NCBI GenBank assembly: GCA_012932865.1
Contig: SAXG01000014.1
Coordinates: 580,740-644,739, forward strand
DNA length: 64,000 bases
Direction: 5' to 3'
Source of the DNA: Amylostereum areolatum
Lineage: Eukaryota > Basidiomycota > Agaricomycetes > Russulales > Stereaceae
The notes beneath the pieces were generated by a model that was not told where the DNA came from, did no database searches, and saw nothing but the letters and a program-made list of their open reading frames with translations. Below, one piece after another: positions 12,731 to 24,404 of this stretch. Position numbers and translations under genes: made by a program. Each line of letters starts with the position of its first letter. Positions within the stretch are counted from its first letter, which is position 1.

Positions 12731-13027
12731 TCTACACATGATGGGTGTTCTGCTGGAGTTTGAGGGCGTGGTCGTACGTTGGAAATACCAGCTTCTATGA
12801 GCCGTCGATAGGGTGGTTCCGATTACTGCTTCAAAATAGAAGTGGGAGCTTCGAGCGACCCGCTGGCCGCGAGAGACTTCGCGCAGGATCTGCAGGATAT
12901 TCTGTATAAACAAGTGTTATATAACCAGCCTCGCAACATACAAAGAGCAACGAGAAAAACAAGGAGAACAGCAGGAGGATGTAGGAGACAGCAAGCACTG
13001 CAACCGCATATACAACAGATCGGCCCT

Positions 13028-14726
13028 TCATGAGCGCATAAGTGTTGGTTTATGCTGCGATGTCCAGGTGTCCAACGTTTTCCAGAAATGCGCCACCGTA
13101 GCTTTGTCCACATGACGTCGGTTTGGATCGATCTGTTCGTGAATGTCCTCAGCACAGTGTCCCTGCAAGGATCCAGAAAAGATCTACCTTGAGTTCTGTC
13201 ACGTTCCAGTCCTTGATTTTGTTGTTTGGAGGGTCGTTGCTCCACGAGACGTATACACCTTTCACTGAACGCGCGCTCGCCGTCAGCAGGGTAGAAAAAC
13301 CTCATGGGAGGCCGCGCACCATGATGGAACAAACTTCTGGGCTCCGTCCACTTGTAAGGCCGGAACTGCCACGCTTGGCCTGTGGTCATCACACAAACGA
13401 CACGGTCCCAGGCATCCGCGCCAAACTTGTTAAGAGCTTCGACACTGTCGACAACGACGTAGCGTTGGGAGGTCGTCGTCTCGCGCCCGGAGGAGTCAAT
13501 AGTGGACCTGTGTCGATAGATGGGGATCATGTCTTCAGGGCGAGCGTTTCCCTCGGCGAGTGCTCGAGCACGCGCGTCCTGAGAGGGCTCAAATCTGGAA
13601 TGGGGTCAGAACCGATAGATGTGCGAACACGGCTAGTGACGCACATAGCCTCTTGAAGAAAACGTCGAACATTGTGCATGGTGATAAGAGAGGTGGGAGA
13701 TGACGAGATGACGATAATAGGATACATATTTTCTGGGGTGAATATGAGCACTGAGGCAGAATAAAGAAAGCCAATACTTACTCGCTTTGCGCGCGAGCAT
13801 CTTAGGATCTGTTAAGAGAATGAGGTGACATTGTATGGCGGCTAATAAGGTTGTGCCATACCTGACGTGGGAGTGGTAGCGCCAGACGAGGGCGCGCTTG
13901 ACTTTTTGGGGTCCCTCAAGTTCTTCAATTTGGTATTGAACGTGTTTCTCAAGGCCGTAAAGTTCTGCGTACCAAGATTAGTGAGAACGTCCGTCAAACA
14001 ACAGGGCATCGTACATTAGGTTTGATGCCTCTTAGAACCGTCGTCCTATCCTGAAGTTCCACCTCGCTTTGCTTGATCCTCTTCACGACCTCCACGTCGC
14101 TGGCATCGGGCACATATCGACGCTTGGAGGACGATGCACCGTGCGAGTCGCCGTGTCCAAGAATGCCATGCGAGGAGGACGGTTTGGACACGGATGACCC
14201 GTTGTATTTAGGTAGCGTACGGTAGTATGCCGTCGCGGTCGGGGACCCCGGCGGTGTTGTAGTAGCTGCTGCTGCTCCGCCCAACACGATTCCGGTCAGC
14301 ATATGCCAAATGCCGGCACAGGAGAAACGCACCGATGAGAGGAACGATGTTTTCTAAGGTTTCAACCTTTCCTTCGACCCATTCCGCCACACCCTTCCGT
14401 TCCGTCATTCCAATGTTGCCCGTCAAACCATTGTCTCGCGTTTGCTTCATATAATCCGCACCGCTCGCATCGTGAAGCTGCCATGCCAGGTAGACCGCAT
14501 CTAATGACACGAAATCATCCGGGGTCAAAGCTGGGTCGATGCTAGTCTTGCCTGCTTTCCGTAGACGTGTAGGTGTAGACTTTGGCAGAGAGACAGAGTC
14601 GGAGAGACGCAGATGTGTAGCCTGACGCAAGGAGGATGCGGGATTGTTCGAACCATCCACGAAAGTAACGTTGAAACCAGCCTTGACGGCAGTTCGGAGA
14701 GTGTCGAGTGCGTCGATGGTCGACAT
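13028..14726 (-). CDS. CDC73: CDC73 / parafibromin, Paf1 complex subunit
   Basis: CDC73 is a subunit of the Paf1 complex, which travels with RNA polymerase II and promotes elongation and histone modification. The N-terminal domain starts at 14726 (MSTIDALDTLRTAVKAGFN) with DPALTPDDFVSLDAVYLAWQ. The middle contains RRYVPDASDVEVVKRIKQSE, VELQDRTTVLRGIKPN and LRNTFNTKLKNLRDPKK. The Ras-like C-terminal domain reads YPIIVISSSPTSLITMHNVR, VVDSVEALNKFGADAWDRVV, TTGQAWQFRPYKW, DWNVTELK and HVDKATVAHFWKTLDTWTSQ, ending at 13028. Exons I could fix include 14726-14333, 14271-14015, 13964-13862 and 13808-13782 (27 nt). The splice near 13,600 has a weak GTCACT donor and is the least certain. Length and domain order are normal for the family. 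Confidence 0.93.
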
Positions 14727-15400
14727 GGGACGTGTGCTTGCAGATGTCGACGAAGGCGAGAGTCAAGACGAAGCCGCGATCAACAGGAGGGAATGATCTT
14801 GTGGTGTTCAGGTTTACGACACCGTGAACTATGGTACAATGGCTCAGTGGCTGTAACGGCCCTAAACCGGGAATGCGAGGTGGTGTTTACACCAACGGGT
14901 CCACGTGCTCGTGCGCTGAGTTCAAGACCGGCCCCTCCAGAAAACTTTGGTGTCCAACACTCCCTGCGGTGCAAGCCGTGGCTGAGTTTGGAATAATTGG
15001 ATCTCGACTGGCCAGGGAAGCAATTCCGCAGCCTGCAGATCCTGCCGAGTCAGTCTTAGGAGACCAGGCCGATGTCATCTGCCGCTGTGAGCACACCGTG
15101 CCCTTTGCAAACCTTTTTGCTTTCTTTTTATTATCTTTGACTCTCTGGAAATATTGAGGTCATGATTTAGAAATCGGAATCCACAAAAACAGCATGCGCT
15201 CAATGCTCATGTATCACAGAATTGTAATATCCCACCTTCACATTCCACCAGATTGTGTTCAGTGTTTTGCGACAAATGGTCCACTCGTGGATCCAAATCA
15301 TAAACATACAACATCAAGTCTAAATATTGTCGTAGTGGATGAACACCATCTTCAACACTCCTCGTTTTTCGGCTGGTAAAAAATCACCTGAAGGCCCTGC
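14727..15400. other. intergenic, no gene seen
   Basis: This is upstream of CDC73 and downstream of the broken isochorismatase-like gene. A stretch near 14,845 resembles a tRNA A box but no tRNA fold can be completed. I see nothing else. Confidence 0.45.
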
Positions 15401-17975
15401 TTAAAGGCCCGAGAGTGTGCCATTTCTCACCGCGGCATCGTGAGCGCGGCTAAGGAAACCATACTCAGGCAGGTATCTGCAAAGTCAAAACACCCCCTCA
15501 ATCAATAAATTTATTCGTTGGCAGATAGCGGAGTCAAAACGCACGTGTCAAAGTAGGGAAGCATCTCAGGCGCTCCGGGAGTGTTGCGCCAATTGCGCAT
15601 GAGCTCAAGAGAAAGAGCAAACATCGATAGCACCTGCACACCCGTGCTGCGCATGCGGGCGTTGGCGTCCTTGGTGGTCTTGACGTCGAATGTGCCCGAC
15701 GCATCGCTGTTGGCAAAGATGGGGTAGCCAGCCTTGCGCAAGGAGAGAGCGAGGAAGGTGGTACTGTCAGCAACGACTAGTGCAACAGCACCAAGTTACG
15801 ACACAGCTGACTAGAAGATGAGGACGACGGAGGGGAGCCGATCAGACACGGCGACAGACAAGGGAAATGTCAGCAACGGTCTACCTGCGGTGCAGGTTCA
15901 GGACGTCGCGACGAGGTACAAGGCGAGGAGAGACGAGGATAGGACGAGGTATGAACTAGGTAAAATGAAGGTGTGGATCTACCCCTACAGCACTTAGGGA
16001 GGATCCCCCAGGTAGCCGGAGAATAGAGAAGGTCGAGATGACCCCTCCTCATAGATTAGTGAGCCCTTATATACATGAGGATAAGGACCCAAACAAGGAC
16101 AAACGAGGCCGGAGTAGGAGTGGGTCAGGACGGACTACGAAGTGGGTACCACGGAGTACGAAGTGGGTCACAACACGAGGCGAGGTAAGTATGACTCCAA
16201 GGTCTAGATCATGACCGAGGAAGCCGAGAAGACCGGTATGCCCGAAGGGCCGGACGCGATGCGAAGCGAGGCGAAGTCCGATGCGAGGTCCGATGGTAAA
16301 CTACTATAAACTACAATAAATGTAGGTCCGATGTATACAATTTGGAGGCGTTCATGACAGGAAAGCAAGCAAAGTCGGTAGAATTGACTAGCTCGAGATA
16401 AGGGATATGTACAGCGAGAGCGAGCCTTATATACACAAGAGGAGAGAGACTTAGGTAAGCAACCGATACACGGCGATCAGTAAGCAGACCTAGTATAAGT
16501 AAGCAGTCGTATGTAAAAGAGCACAGCATGAGTCAGTATTGTACAGCATGAGTCAGGGGAAAGGAGTCAGACCCGGGCCGAGATGAGTCACATGGGCCCG
16601 GGTGGGATATAGATGAACCGGGTCCAGGCCGAAGTGGAGCCGGACCGGTGATAAGCCAATAAGTCCTAAAGCGTGTAACCGATGTAAAGTAAAAAAGAAA
16701 ATTATAGACCATTCATGACAGGTACAAACCTGTGAGATGGGTGGTTAGGTAAGGAGAGCAGGAGAAAACACGGAGGTATTAAGGTGGGAAATAAGACGGC
16801 GGAGGTTAAGCGAAGGAAGGCGTAGAGCGTTGGGAGGGCGGGACAAAAAGATATCAATGGCGCAATGGCGTTGACACGTATAGGGTGTCATGAACGCCTC
16901 CAAATTGTATACATCGGACCTACATTTATTGTAGTTTATAGTAGTTTACCATCGGACCTCGCATCGGACTTCGCCTCGCTTCGCATCGCGTCCGGCCCTT
17001 CGGGCATACCGGTCTTCTCGGCTTCCTCGGTCATGATCTAGACCTTGGAGTCATACTTACCTCGCCTCGTGTTGTGACCCACTTCGTACTCCGTGGTACC
17101 CACTTCGTAGTCCGTCCTGACCCACTCCTACTCCGGCCTCGTTTGTCCTTGTTTGGGTCCTTATCCTCATGTATATAAGGGCTCACTAATCTATGAGGAG
17201 GGGTCATCTCGACCTTCTCTATTCTCCGGCTACCTGGGGGATCCTCCCTAAGTGCTGTAGAGGTAGATCCACACCTTCATTTTACCTAGTTCATACCTCG
17301 TCCTATCCTCGTCTCTCCTCGCCTTGTACCTCGTCGCGACGTCCTGAACCTGCACCGCAGGTAGACCGTTGCTGACATAGGGAATGTATATTGCGTAAAC
17401 GGAATAGGAAGGCAATGGATGTGGAGTGCACAAGATGGGGAACACCAAATATGACTGCAAGACGAGACGTACGTCGGTGGTGATGCCTGCAAGGATAATT
17501 TGAGGACATCCTGCAGCTTCGACGGCGGCCTTGAAGTCGGGGTTGTCCCAGGCATTGACCTCTCCCTGGCGCTTGATGAGCCTGAGTGGGGCGTCAGGGT
17601 GCATTGCGATGACCTTGGCGGGGAGGGGACCGTTGGGACCTGAAAACACGCCCCCAAGTCAGAACACAGCGGCAGGTGGGGAGATTTGCATGAGGTATAA
17701 CTCGTACCCGTCTCAGAGCTGGTGGTCAACACAGTCGGCACTGCGGCAGGTTAAAAGCCTTCCCGAGTTCAGCGTGGGCGAGCGCCAAGGATGTTGTTCT
17801 TCATCTGGACGGCATTCATCTCGCGGGAAACCAGGTAGAGGCCTTCCTGGTGGTCGACGACGAGGAGCATGGCCTTGGACTTGTCGAGGTGCTCGTAGGT
17901 GAAGTTGGACATGGCGGCGATGACAGGAGAGAGGTTAATTGCAAGGATTGCGAGAGGGAGAATGCGAATGAGCAT
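15401..17975 (-). pseudogene. isochorismatase-like hydrolase, broken copy with a transposon in an intron
   Basis: It matches the intact gene at 33,221: signal peptide from 17975, HLDKSKAMLLVVDHQEGLYL, then GEVNAWDNPDFKAAVEAAG, IILAGITTDV, TTFLALSLRKAGYPIFANSD and a last exon encoding YLPEYGFLSRAHDAAVRNG, stop 15401. Three defects are visible. (1) Near 17,785 the frame is lost and meets a stop after NNILGARPR, while the conserved AHAELGKAFNLP continues in the next frame and a further 8-nt insertion restores phase. (2) A 1,512-bp inverted-repeat element lies in the intron after GITTDV. (3) The residue aligned with the family's catalytic Cys (TDVC in the intact copy) reads as Ser. A GC-AG intron could remove the frameshift but would delete conserved residues. 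Confidence 0.8.
15867..17378. mobile_element. 1,512-bp non-autonomous DNA transposon with 493-bp terminal inverted repeats
   Basis: Positions 15867-16359 and 16886-17378 are inverted copies of equal length (493 bp); I found one mismatch, near 15,985. They flank a 526-bp unique core. The same 6-bp word AGGGAA sits directly outside both ends (15861-15866 and 17379-17384), fitting a target-site duplication. The ends begin ATGTCAGCAACGG. No transposase is encoded, and the identical 60-codon open frame in each arm follows from the symmetry. Long terminal repeats of this kind suggest a Mutator-like or other TIR family, but a 6-bp duplication is not the Mutator norm, so I leave the superfamily open. 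It lies within an intron of the isochorismatase-like pseudogene. Confidence 0.92.
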
Positions 17976-19473
17976 TGCTGGGAGTTGGAAGGACAGCACA
18001 ATAAGCTTTTATAGGAGGGCAGGTTGCGTGTGTGGCTTTGTTTTTCTCATTTGGAGAGACGCATATCCGAATAAATACCCCGGTTTGTCGTGGAAAGAAA
18101 AAGAGATGACCATGTTATTGAGAGCCGCCCCTAGTCTTCGTCAGTTGTATGAACTTAGTTTCCCAAAACGGCAAGCATAGCCATAAATTATTCATACCTA
18201 ATTCTCGAGTTTGTGAAATGGCCTGGATTGGTAGGCGACACACGGGGCTGATGTGCGTTGAACGTGAAGCAAGTTCGATGCTGCCAAATCCCCGGAAAGC
18301 CAACTAGGGTGCGTGGGCACCCACGATTGCCGTGTCAAGCCCGTTCCAGGTTTGAAATGGACCTGCCTAGTCGCCTCGAGCTCGACATGAAGCCCGAAAA
18401 GATGAAAGGCTCTGCACGCCAGTGTCCCATGGACGAATCATGGCTTGAGCCTGACCACCAGGCGCTACTCGTGGTGCTTCTATGATTTTGTAATATCAGC
18501 AGCAAGTGCCGTAGAATCTGCCGCACCATCTTCCGGAGCATCCTGGCGCATATCGAGGCATGAGAGTATTCATACCGAGAGCGGTGCTCTAGCGATATGA
18601 TGAGATAACTCGAATTATGGACGGCATCAACCTAAGTGAGAATATGTTCTGCTGTTTCCTTTTCAAGGGGCACTTGACCCATGGAAATTGAGTGTTCCGA
18701 CGCATTCACGGCATTGCAAGAGGTCACGACCTGCCACTGCCAGTACTGGTGTACGCGATGCGACAGTCATTCGACGTTAGCATGCCAAAGACCTGGTCAC
18801 AAATGGATACGTACATATGCGACCCTTATAGAGCGGGAGGTGGCTGGACTGAGACCGTGGGCACCAGAAACCCGCTCGAGGAAGTTGTCTTCAAATTTGG
18901 TCATCTCGAAAGCAGTGCTTGGTCAGCCGTGAGTTCGTAGTTTCCTGAAATGGAAAATACGGTTAGCCCAGCTCTCGTCCGTATGAGGTGATGCTTGGAA
19001 TACCGCGTGAAGTGGCTGATGTGTTCAGAGGCCGGCCTGAGGAACAAGGCGCAAGCAAGTTTGGCACCAGCAGGAATTAATACTTTGGAGGACGGTCGTC
19101 AGCAACGCCCGAATAAACCCGAACACGCCGACTTTGACCGACAGTGACGCAAGCGCCCTCACAGTAACTCTATCTGAACTCGTCAACGATGATGATAGTG
19201 TACGACCACCACACTTTGGGCGAACTGGAAAGATCGAGGTATGTACTATCTTAGTGGGGCATTGTCGCGGAGTTATGGATGTCAAGCTCTGCCAACTTTA
19301 CAGGCAAATCGGCTAGTACATACTCAAGTTCTGGCGTCCGAGAAGTCACCGCGTCAGCAATTATTCAGGAAAGGCCCCCCTGCATCTGAGGGTTGCCCTG
19401 TGGGTGCGTGTGCAACAGCATTCCTTTTTTATTTTTGCTCATTATCAGTCGATAGTCCCGAGTACCCAGCGAC
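17976..19473. other. 1.5-kb region without a supported gene
   Basis: It lies between the 5' end of the isochorismatase-like pseudogene (minus) and the 5' end of an F-box gene (plus), so both promoters should be here. An open frame at 18692-18940 has no recognisable motif or intron support. I see no RNA gene. Confidence 0.45.
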
Positions 19474-21110
19474 ATGGCGGAGGAGATCGTTTACATTCAT
19501 ATCGGTCTCCGGTCGTTGCCGCCAGAGCTGTGGATCAGAATCTTTGAGCTCGCCAGCGTCCCCGGAATTCTGGACATCGATGTCCCACACCCATTCCCTC
19601 CGCCCGTTCTCGGTCCCCCCAAACATCACTATGACCTGGAAGCGCTCAAACGGTCACTACAAACGCGGCGCTCCATCACTCTCGTCTGCCAAGCGTGGTA
19701 CACGATGGCCCTGGAGATGTTATATCAAGTCGTGTTTCTCAGCGGAGCGAAGGCGTCTTCGATAGAAAACTCCGTTCAATGTTTTCGACGTACTCTCGTC
19801 GACTTCGATGATTCCCCATGGCCACATCAGAGTAGGGGCCGCCGTGCAAATCCTGGTCGTTACACCCGACATCTCCTCCTAGAGTCCATCACAGGTCCAT
19901 TATGCCAGAAGATCCCTGCGATAACCATCAGACTTCCCAACGTTGCCATTCTGACCATTATCGAGAGTTCTCTGACCGACGATTTCGGCTGGACTCTCTT
20001 CACAGGCAACTTTGCTCGATCGCTTCGCAGAATAAACTACTGCCCCGACCCGTACAAGACTTTCCCAGAGAAAGTGTTCGTCGACATTCTTCGCGCCTCG
20101 ACCCGTCTGCGTACATTGATTGTGGACGACCATCGACCGGTTTTTTCTCTCAAGCTGCCGCGTCTGAACGACCTCCAATTCCTAGCAGGCATCCAGGGGC
20201 AGAAAGAACTTCAACCTGAAGGTTCCCCACTTTACCCTGCACTTCGACATGTGTACACCCGAGGAGAACGCTGGACAGGCTCGCTCCGAGACCAATTTTT
20301 CGAATCGCAAGGACGTGCGTTGACGACCCTGTCCATCAGGAAAAACCTCCCTTACTAAAAATCTACTAATTAGAGGGGGACCTTCCTAATTCCCTGTTCC
20401 CGCTGCCAACCTGCAAGGCACTACGTCAACGTAGGTCCCTGTCACCCTTCTGGCCTCAACTATGTATTTGAAGTGCAAATATGAGGTCAATGTCGACGAC
20501 GGTGCATCGAAATGTGTACGGGGTTTTGTGAGAATAGAGCCTGTTAGTTCACTTTAGGAAGGTCCCCCTCTAACTAGCGCTAATTTGCTGGATTTGTTGA
20601 TTTTAGTAAGGGAGGTTTTTCCTGATGTCGTTAGACCTGCGAATGGACCCCGCGCGCGACTTCAGCATAGATCCTACGAACGGTGCTCGAAGAGGTCACC
20701 TAGCATGGTCAAATGTGTCACCGTTGTGGCATCACTGTCCTTCACTGACACATATCCACCTCATCTACGACTGGTCCCAGCTGGCCGATTTGGCTGCATT
20801 CGCCCTTCCTTTCACCATGACCCATCTCGGGATATTCATCACGCTTCCACACCAATCGTTTTCAACCGTTTCCTTGGCGCCAAATCTGGAGGGCTTGCTG
20901 AACGAGATCACTACGTTGGGAAGCAAACATGCGACGCTTACCACCATCCGGTTCACAAACGCAGACTTCGTCGAATGGTTGCGGGAGGCGGTGACGGCGA
21001 AATCAAGCCTTCCTTCAAAGCTGTTGCTTCTGCAATGTATGGATCATTTCCGTGTGGAAGATTATACTGGTGCGGAGATGACGTTTTGGTTGATCGTACT
21101 GTATGAGTAG
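19474..21110 (+). pseudogene. F-box protein gene split by a 294-bp MITE
   Basis: The Met at 19474 is followed by the F-box LRSLPPELWIRIFELASVPG and SITLVCQAWYTMALEMLYQV, then leucine-rich sequence. The frame runs into a stop at 20356 inside an inserted element (20334-20627). Downstream the same protein resumes (LDLRMDPARDF, HLAWSNVSPLWHHCPSLTHI, TIRFTNADFVEWLREAV) and stops at 21110. Removing the element and one copy of the 2-bp TC duplication leaves 1,341 nt, exactly 447 codons with no stop inside, so the host gene was intact when the element arrived. A decayed paralogue lies at 24.4-25.8 kb on the other strand. As it stands, the gene encodes only the first 294 residues, with eight codons supplied by the element. 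Confidence 0.85.
20334..20627. mobile_element. 294-bp MITE inside an F-box coding sequence
   Basis: The ends are perfect 27-bp inverted repeats starting CATCAGGAAAAACCTCCC. A second, imperfect inverted block (TAGAGGGGGACCTTCCTAA and its complement) lies just inside. The dinucleotide TC flanks both ends (20332-20333 and 20628-20629) and is the apparent target duplication. No protein is encoded. The exact boundary is supported by restoration of the host reading frame when the element and one TC are removed. Confidence 0.88.
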
Positions 21111-21332
21111 GGTTGTAACACGGTTGTTCCGATCCCACTACTGGCAAGTACTGGCAGTATAGTGACGCCACATCATGGCGCTCACGTGATGATCCACGGT
21201 TTACTTAAATGTCGCATACCGGCGTACCGCCGCTCCTCCCTAGCTACCACCACAAACCACTGCCGTTCGTCTCCTCGCCTTCCCGGACTCCTATCATCTG
21301 ATCCTTCACAAACATCCGGAATCCTATCAAGA

Positions 21333-22216
21333 ATGTCAGGTCAGAGCGTTGCTTCTCTACACATATACCTCATACCTCGAAACTAACTACGTTTCGCGCC
21401 ACTAGATACAACCCAACCATGTGCAGTATGCAATATGCCATCCCAAAGCAAGTGCTCTAGGTGTAAGACTACGTTCTACTGTGGTTCCGAGCACCAGCGA
21501 TCCGTACGTCCCCACACATACGTCCCCAATTTATCCCTTTTCATCGGCCTGTAGGACTGGAAAGCTCACAAGAAGACATGCGTCTTCGCTCCATACGCTA
21601 CCCAAGTTCAAGGAATCCTCCTCTCAACAATCGACAGTCCTCCTAATCTCGTCTCTGTGAAATGCGATGTCCGCTGCTTTGACCCCTCGGATCCCTCTGA
21701 AGAGGGTATTTTTCGCCCTGATTTCAAAACGTATCTCGGAGATGCGGATTACGGCAGGATAGTAGTGAGGAATATGGGTGGGCCGTCTGATCGGCCATTG
21801 AAACATTGGTTGACCGTTTTCATGCGGGACAATTTCCTGAACGACGGTTCGCCTGCGAACAAGCGCGTGTACATTTGACCCCTGTCGACGATTCTGCTGA
21901 CAAGGTTGTGGATTCACGCGTTTAGATCCGTGGCCAGCCTCATAGGAGGTCCTCCGCCTCACAGCTGGTGCGGAAATCTTCTCGTGCTCAAATCCGCCTC
22001 GGCCGGAAAGGACGACGGAAGATATCAGGATGCGAATCTGGGAGAGGACATACAAACCCTGAAAAGTTGGCTCAGGTGGTACTGCAGGGACACGCAACCG
22101 CCGTTAGATTTCAGGTCAGTCTTCGAACGTTCTCGTATCCGGCGATGAACTGAACGCCGATCTTGGTCATGTACAGTAACCTGCCGTTCAAACCCACCCA
22201 CGTCGTGAACCTGTGA
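21333..22216 (+). CDS. MYND-type zinc finger protein
   Basis: Five exons join cleanly: 21333-21339, 21406-21503, 21555-21868, 21926-22114 and 22177-22216. All introns are GT-AG, 51-66 nt, and the 215-aa frame is open. The first exon has only 7 nt (Met-Ser plus one base). The MYND finger follows at once: CAVCNMPSQSKCSRCKTTFY, then CGSEHQRSDWKAHKKTC. The Cys pairs and final His/Cys are in place, but the usual Cys of the YCxxxCQ step is His (EHQ). MYND fingers usually bind proline-rich partners. The rest (FDPSDPSEEGIFRPDFKTYL and LKHWLTVFMRDNFLNDG) has no domain I can name; Agaricomycetes encode many small MYND proteins of unknown function. Confidence 0.85.
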
Positions 22217-22388
22217 TGTTCTCGAAATGCTTTTTCAGTGGACAGCGGGCACACGATTATGGAACGATATAAGCCAGAAAGATTTGTGGTGTAAATGTTC
22301 CCTATACTATATGCGTGGTATATCTATGCGACGGACGGTTGCATTATAGTACAAGATGTCAGAGCAATGTCAGAGCAAGAATAGGGAA

Positions 22389-24146
22389 TCAGAGTGGTGA
22401 AAGCGACGATAGCAAGGTATGATGCAACAAATTCGGTTTCCAAGAGAAATGTGGTATCCGTGTAATTGGACTCCTATGCTGGTACAGTACCCTGCGTCCG
22501 CGCCTTTTTGCTGCTATTCCCTGCGGTCCCCGCGAGCGGACGCTTGAACCCAGAAGGGGTGGAATAATGATTGTTGGAACTGCTGCCTTCTTTCCATCTT
22601 TCCTAGGTGCCGACGCAGGAGTGTTAAATCCCGTAGGAAGGTTAGAAACACTCCTGGCCTTCGATGGTGGAGTCGCTAGGTCTTCCGCACACAAAGCAGG
22701 TTGACCGATCAACTCGGATGGGCGCACAGTCGCAGGGACTGGTGCTAGTAGAGCAGCGAGGGATGCCGAAAGCGCAGCGTCGAAACCGACACAGCGCAAA
22801 CTGTGGCATGGTACATTCCACTCGCCTGTGTCGAACCGGCTTTTGATCTCCTGTTGGGAGATCTGGGAAGGGATTTGGCCGAGCGGAAGGGATTCAAGTT
22901 GCGCCGCCATGCGTTTGCAATGACCGGTTTTTGTCTGTTATAGACGCGGTAACGTGATGTTTAATGTTAATTGAGACTACCTCTGATTCTAGGACTATAG
23001 CATTGAGAAGTGGCAACGCACAGATTCGTCGAGGACCATCCATTCGGAAAGCTTCATCTCCGCACCTGGCAGGAGTTTGGTAGTGTAGGTTCCGAGGTAC
23101 ATCCACTGAGGCGACAAACGCATCAACTGGAGCGTATGAGGCGGAGAGGATGATCAAAAGCGCACCTGACATGGAAGTCCTTCGACGATAAGTTCGAATG
23201 GAGCATCGTCCTCCGGCACACCGAGCGGGCAGAACCAGTAGCCATGTTGGCCAGGATGGTCTATACGGAGAGGTAGACACTGTGGAGGTCTGTTTAGGAA
23301 ATGAATAGCTTGTCTACAAAATTGTTCAAGTTTAAGTCACTATGTTCGGCGCACAATGGATCCGGAGAAGAGAAACGGACATACGTTTTCCCCTGCGAGA
23401 TGTGCTACGCCACATATACAAGATATATACTTGAGTGTGATTTCCTACAGCAATGGATAAAAACGAAGCGCACCATATGTATGAAGTTATCCATAAACCG
23501 TCGTAGATCACTGGGTTCAACGTTTGCCACGCCTAACACCATTTTCCCCGTTTCAAAGAACGCAACAGGTTCAAATAGGTCCCGAACTTGGTACTGACGA
23601 AGAAGATCCGCTTCGTGCGCAAGTGCGCTGCATTGTGAGTAGAACTTATCGACCTGCATGCCACCGGTCACATAAGAGCACTGAACGCGGTGAAGTGGCA
23701 CAAACCTTGAGAGCTAACAGTGTCAGCCCGACTTCCGCTTTGGATACACGATCAAACAACTCGACTCGTTCATTGATCAGTGTTTCCGCCTTTTGACGTT
23801 GCCCATCGGCCTCCAGACGTGCTCTTGCAAGTTGTTGTCGGAGGTCGTCCGAGTCCGAGTCGACCGCGCCCCGCCGGTTGCCACTGCATTGTTTCAACGC
23901 TTCGTTTATCAGTTTCCGCAGGTCCTGTTGGGTAAATTTATTCTCGTCTCTGTCCGGATAAAGCGCCGCACATTCCTTCAAAACAGTGAGCGTCAGAGGC
24001 GGTCGAGCGGTGAAGAGCGAAACACACCTGCAGAGAATCGCGCTCCCGTTTCATTTCGTGGTACTTCTTCGCCCAGTGCTCCGCGGCTTCTCGCGCGTGC
24101 ACAGAATCGAGAGTAGTTTGGGGGGTCAAAGTGCGTTCTGGTGCCA
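22389..24146 (-). CDS. coiled-coil protein with a conserved C-terminal domain of unknown function
   Basis: The probable start is the Met at 24146 (MAPERTLTPQTTLDSVHARE). The next exons are coiled-coil-like: AEHWAKKYHEMKRERDSLQ, then LRQQLARARLEADGQRQKAE. A compact conserved-looking region follows across several exons: LVGVANVEPSDLRRFMDNF-like sequence, HGYWFCPLGVPEDDAPFELI, WMYLGTYTTKLLPGAEMKLS and QQEIKSRFDTGEWNVPCHSL. It resembles a domain I associate with uncharacterised basidiomycete proteins (possibly DUF6697), from memory and untested. The C-terminal frame is uncertain: one frame stops at 22389, while another gives a basic KKARTQGTVPA ending at 22474 and would need one more intron or an indel. 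Internal junctions are approximate. Confidence 0.6.
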
Positions 24147-24404
24147 TCGAGGAAGGCGAGTGCGTCTCGTTCGGAACCAAAGTGTTGAGAAACGGTGAGG
24201 TCACTCGGTGAAGTTACTGGAAACGGAGGCGAAGCGCGTCAGTGAACGCACGTGATCGCGAACGTTAAAAGAACCGGGCGACTGGAAACGTATATGACCG
24301 TAATGCCATGTCTCCTCCTCCTCCTACTGAATAGTCCACAGAGTACGAGCTCAATTTGGAGAGAGGATGAGTACTCAGTAGGCTTTATATTGATACCGTA
24401 CATT

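Noticed and set aside
14840..14930. A-box-like TGGCTCAGTGG
   Set aside because: No matching B box or acceptor stem; I could not fold it into a tRNA.
15867..17378. The 493-bp terminal repeats as LTRs of a retroelement
   Set aside because: They are inverted, not direct, and no gag/pol sequence lies between them.
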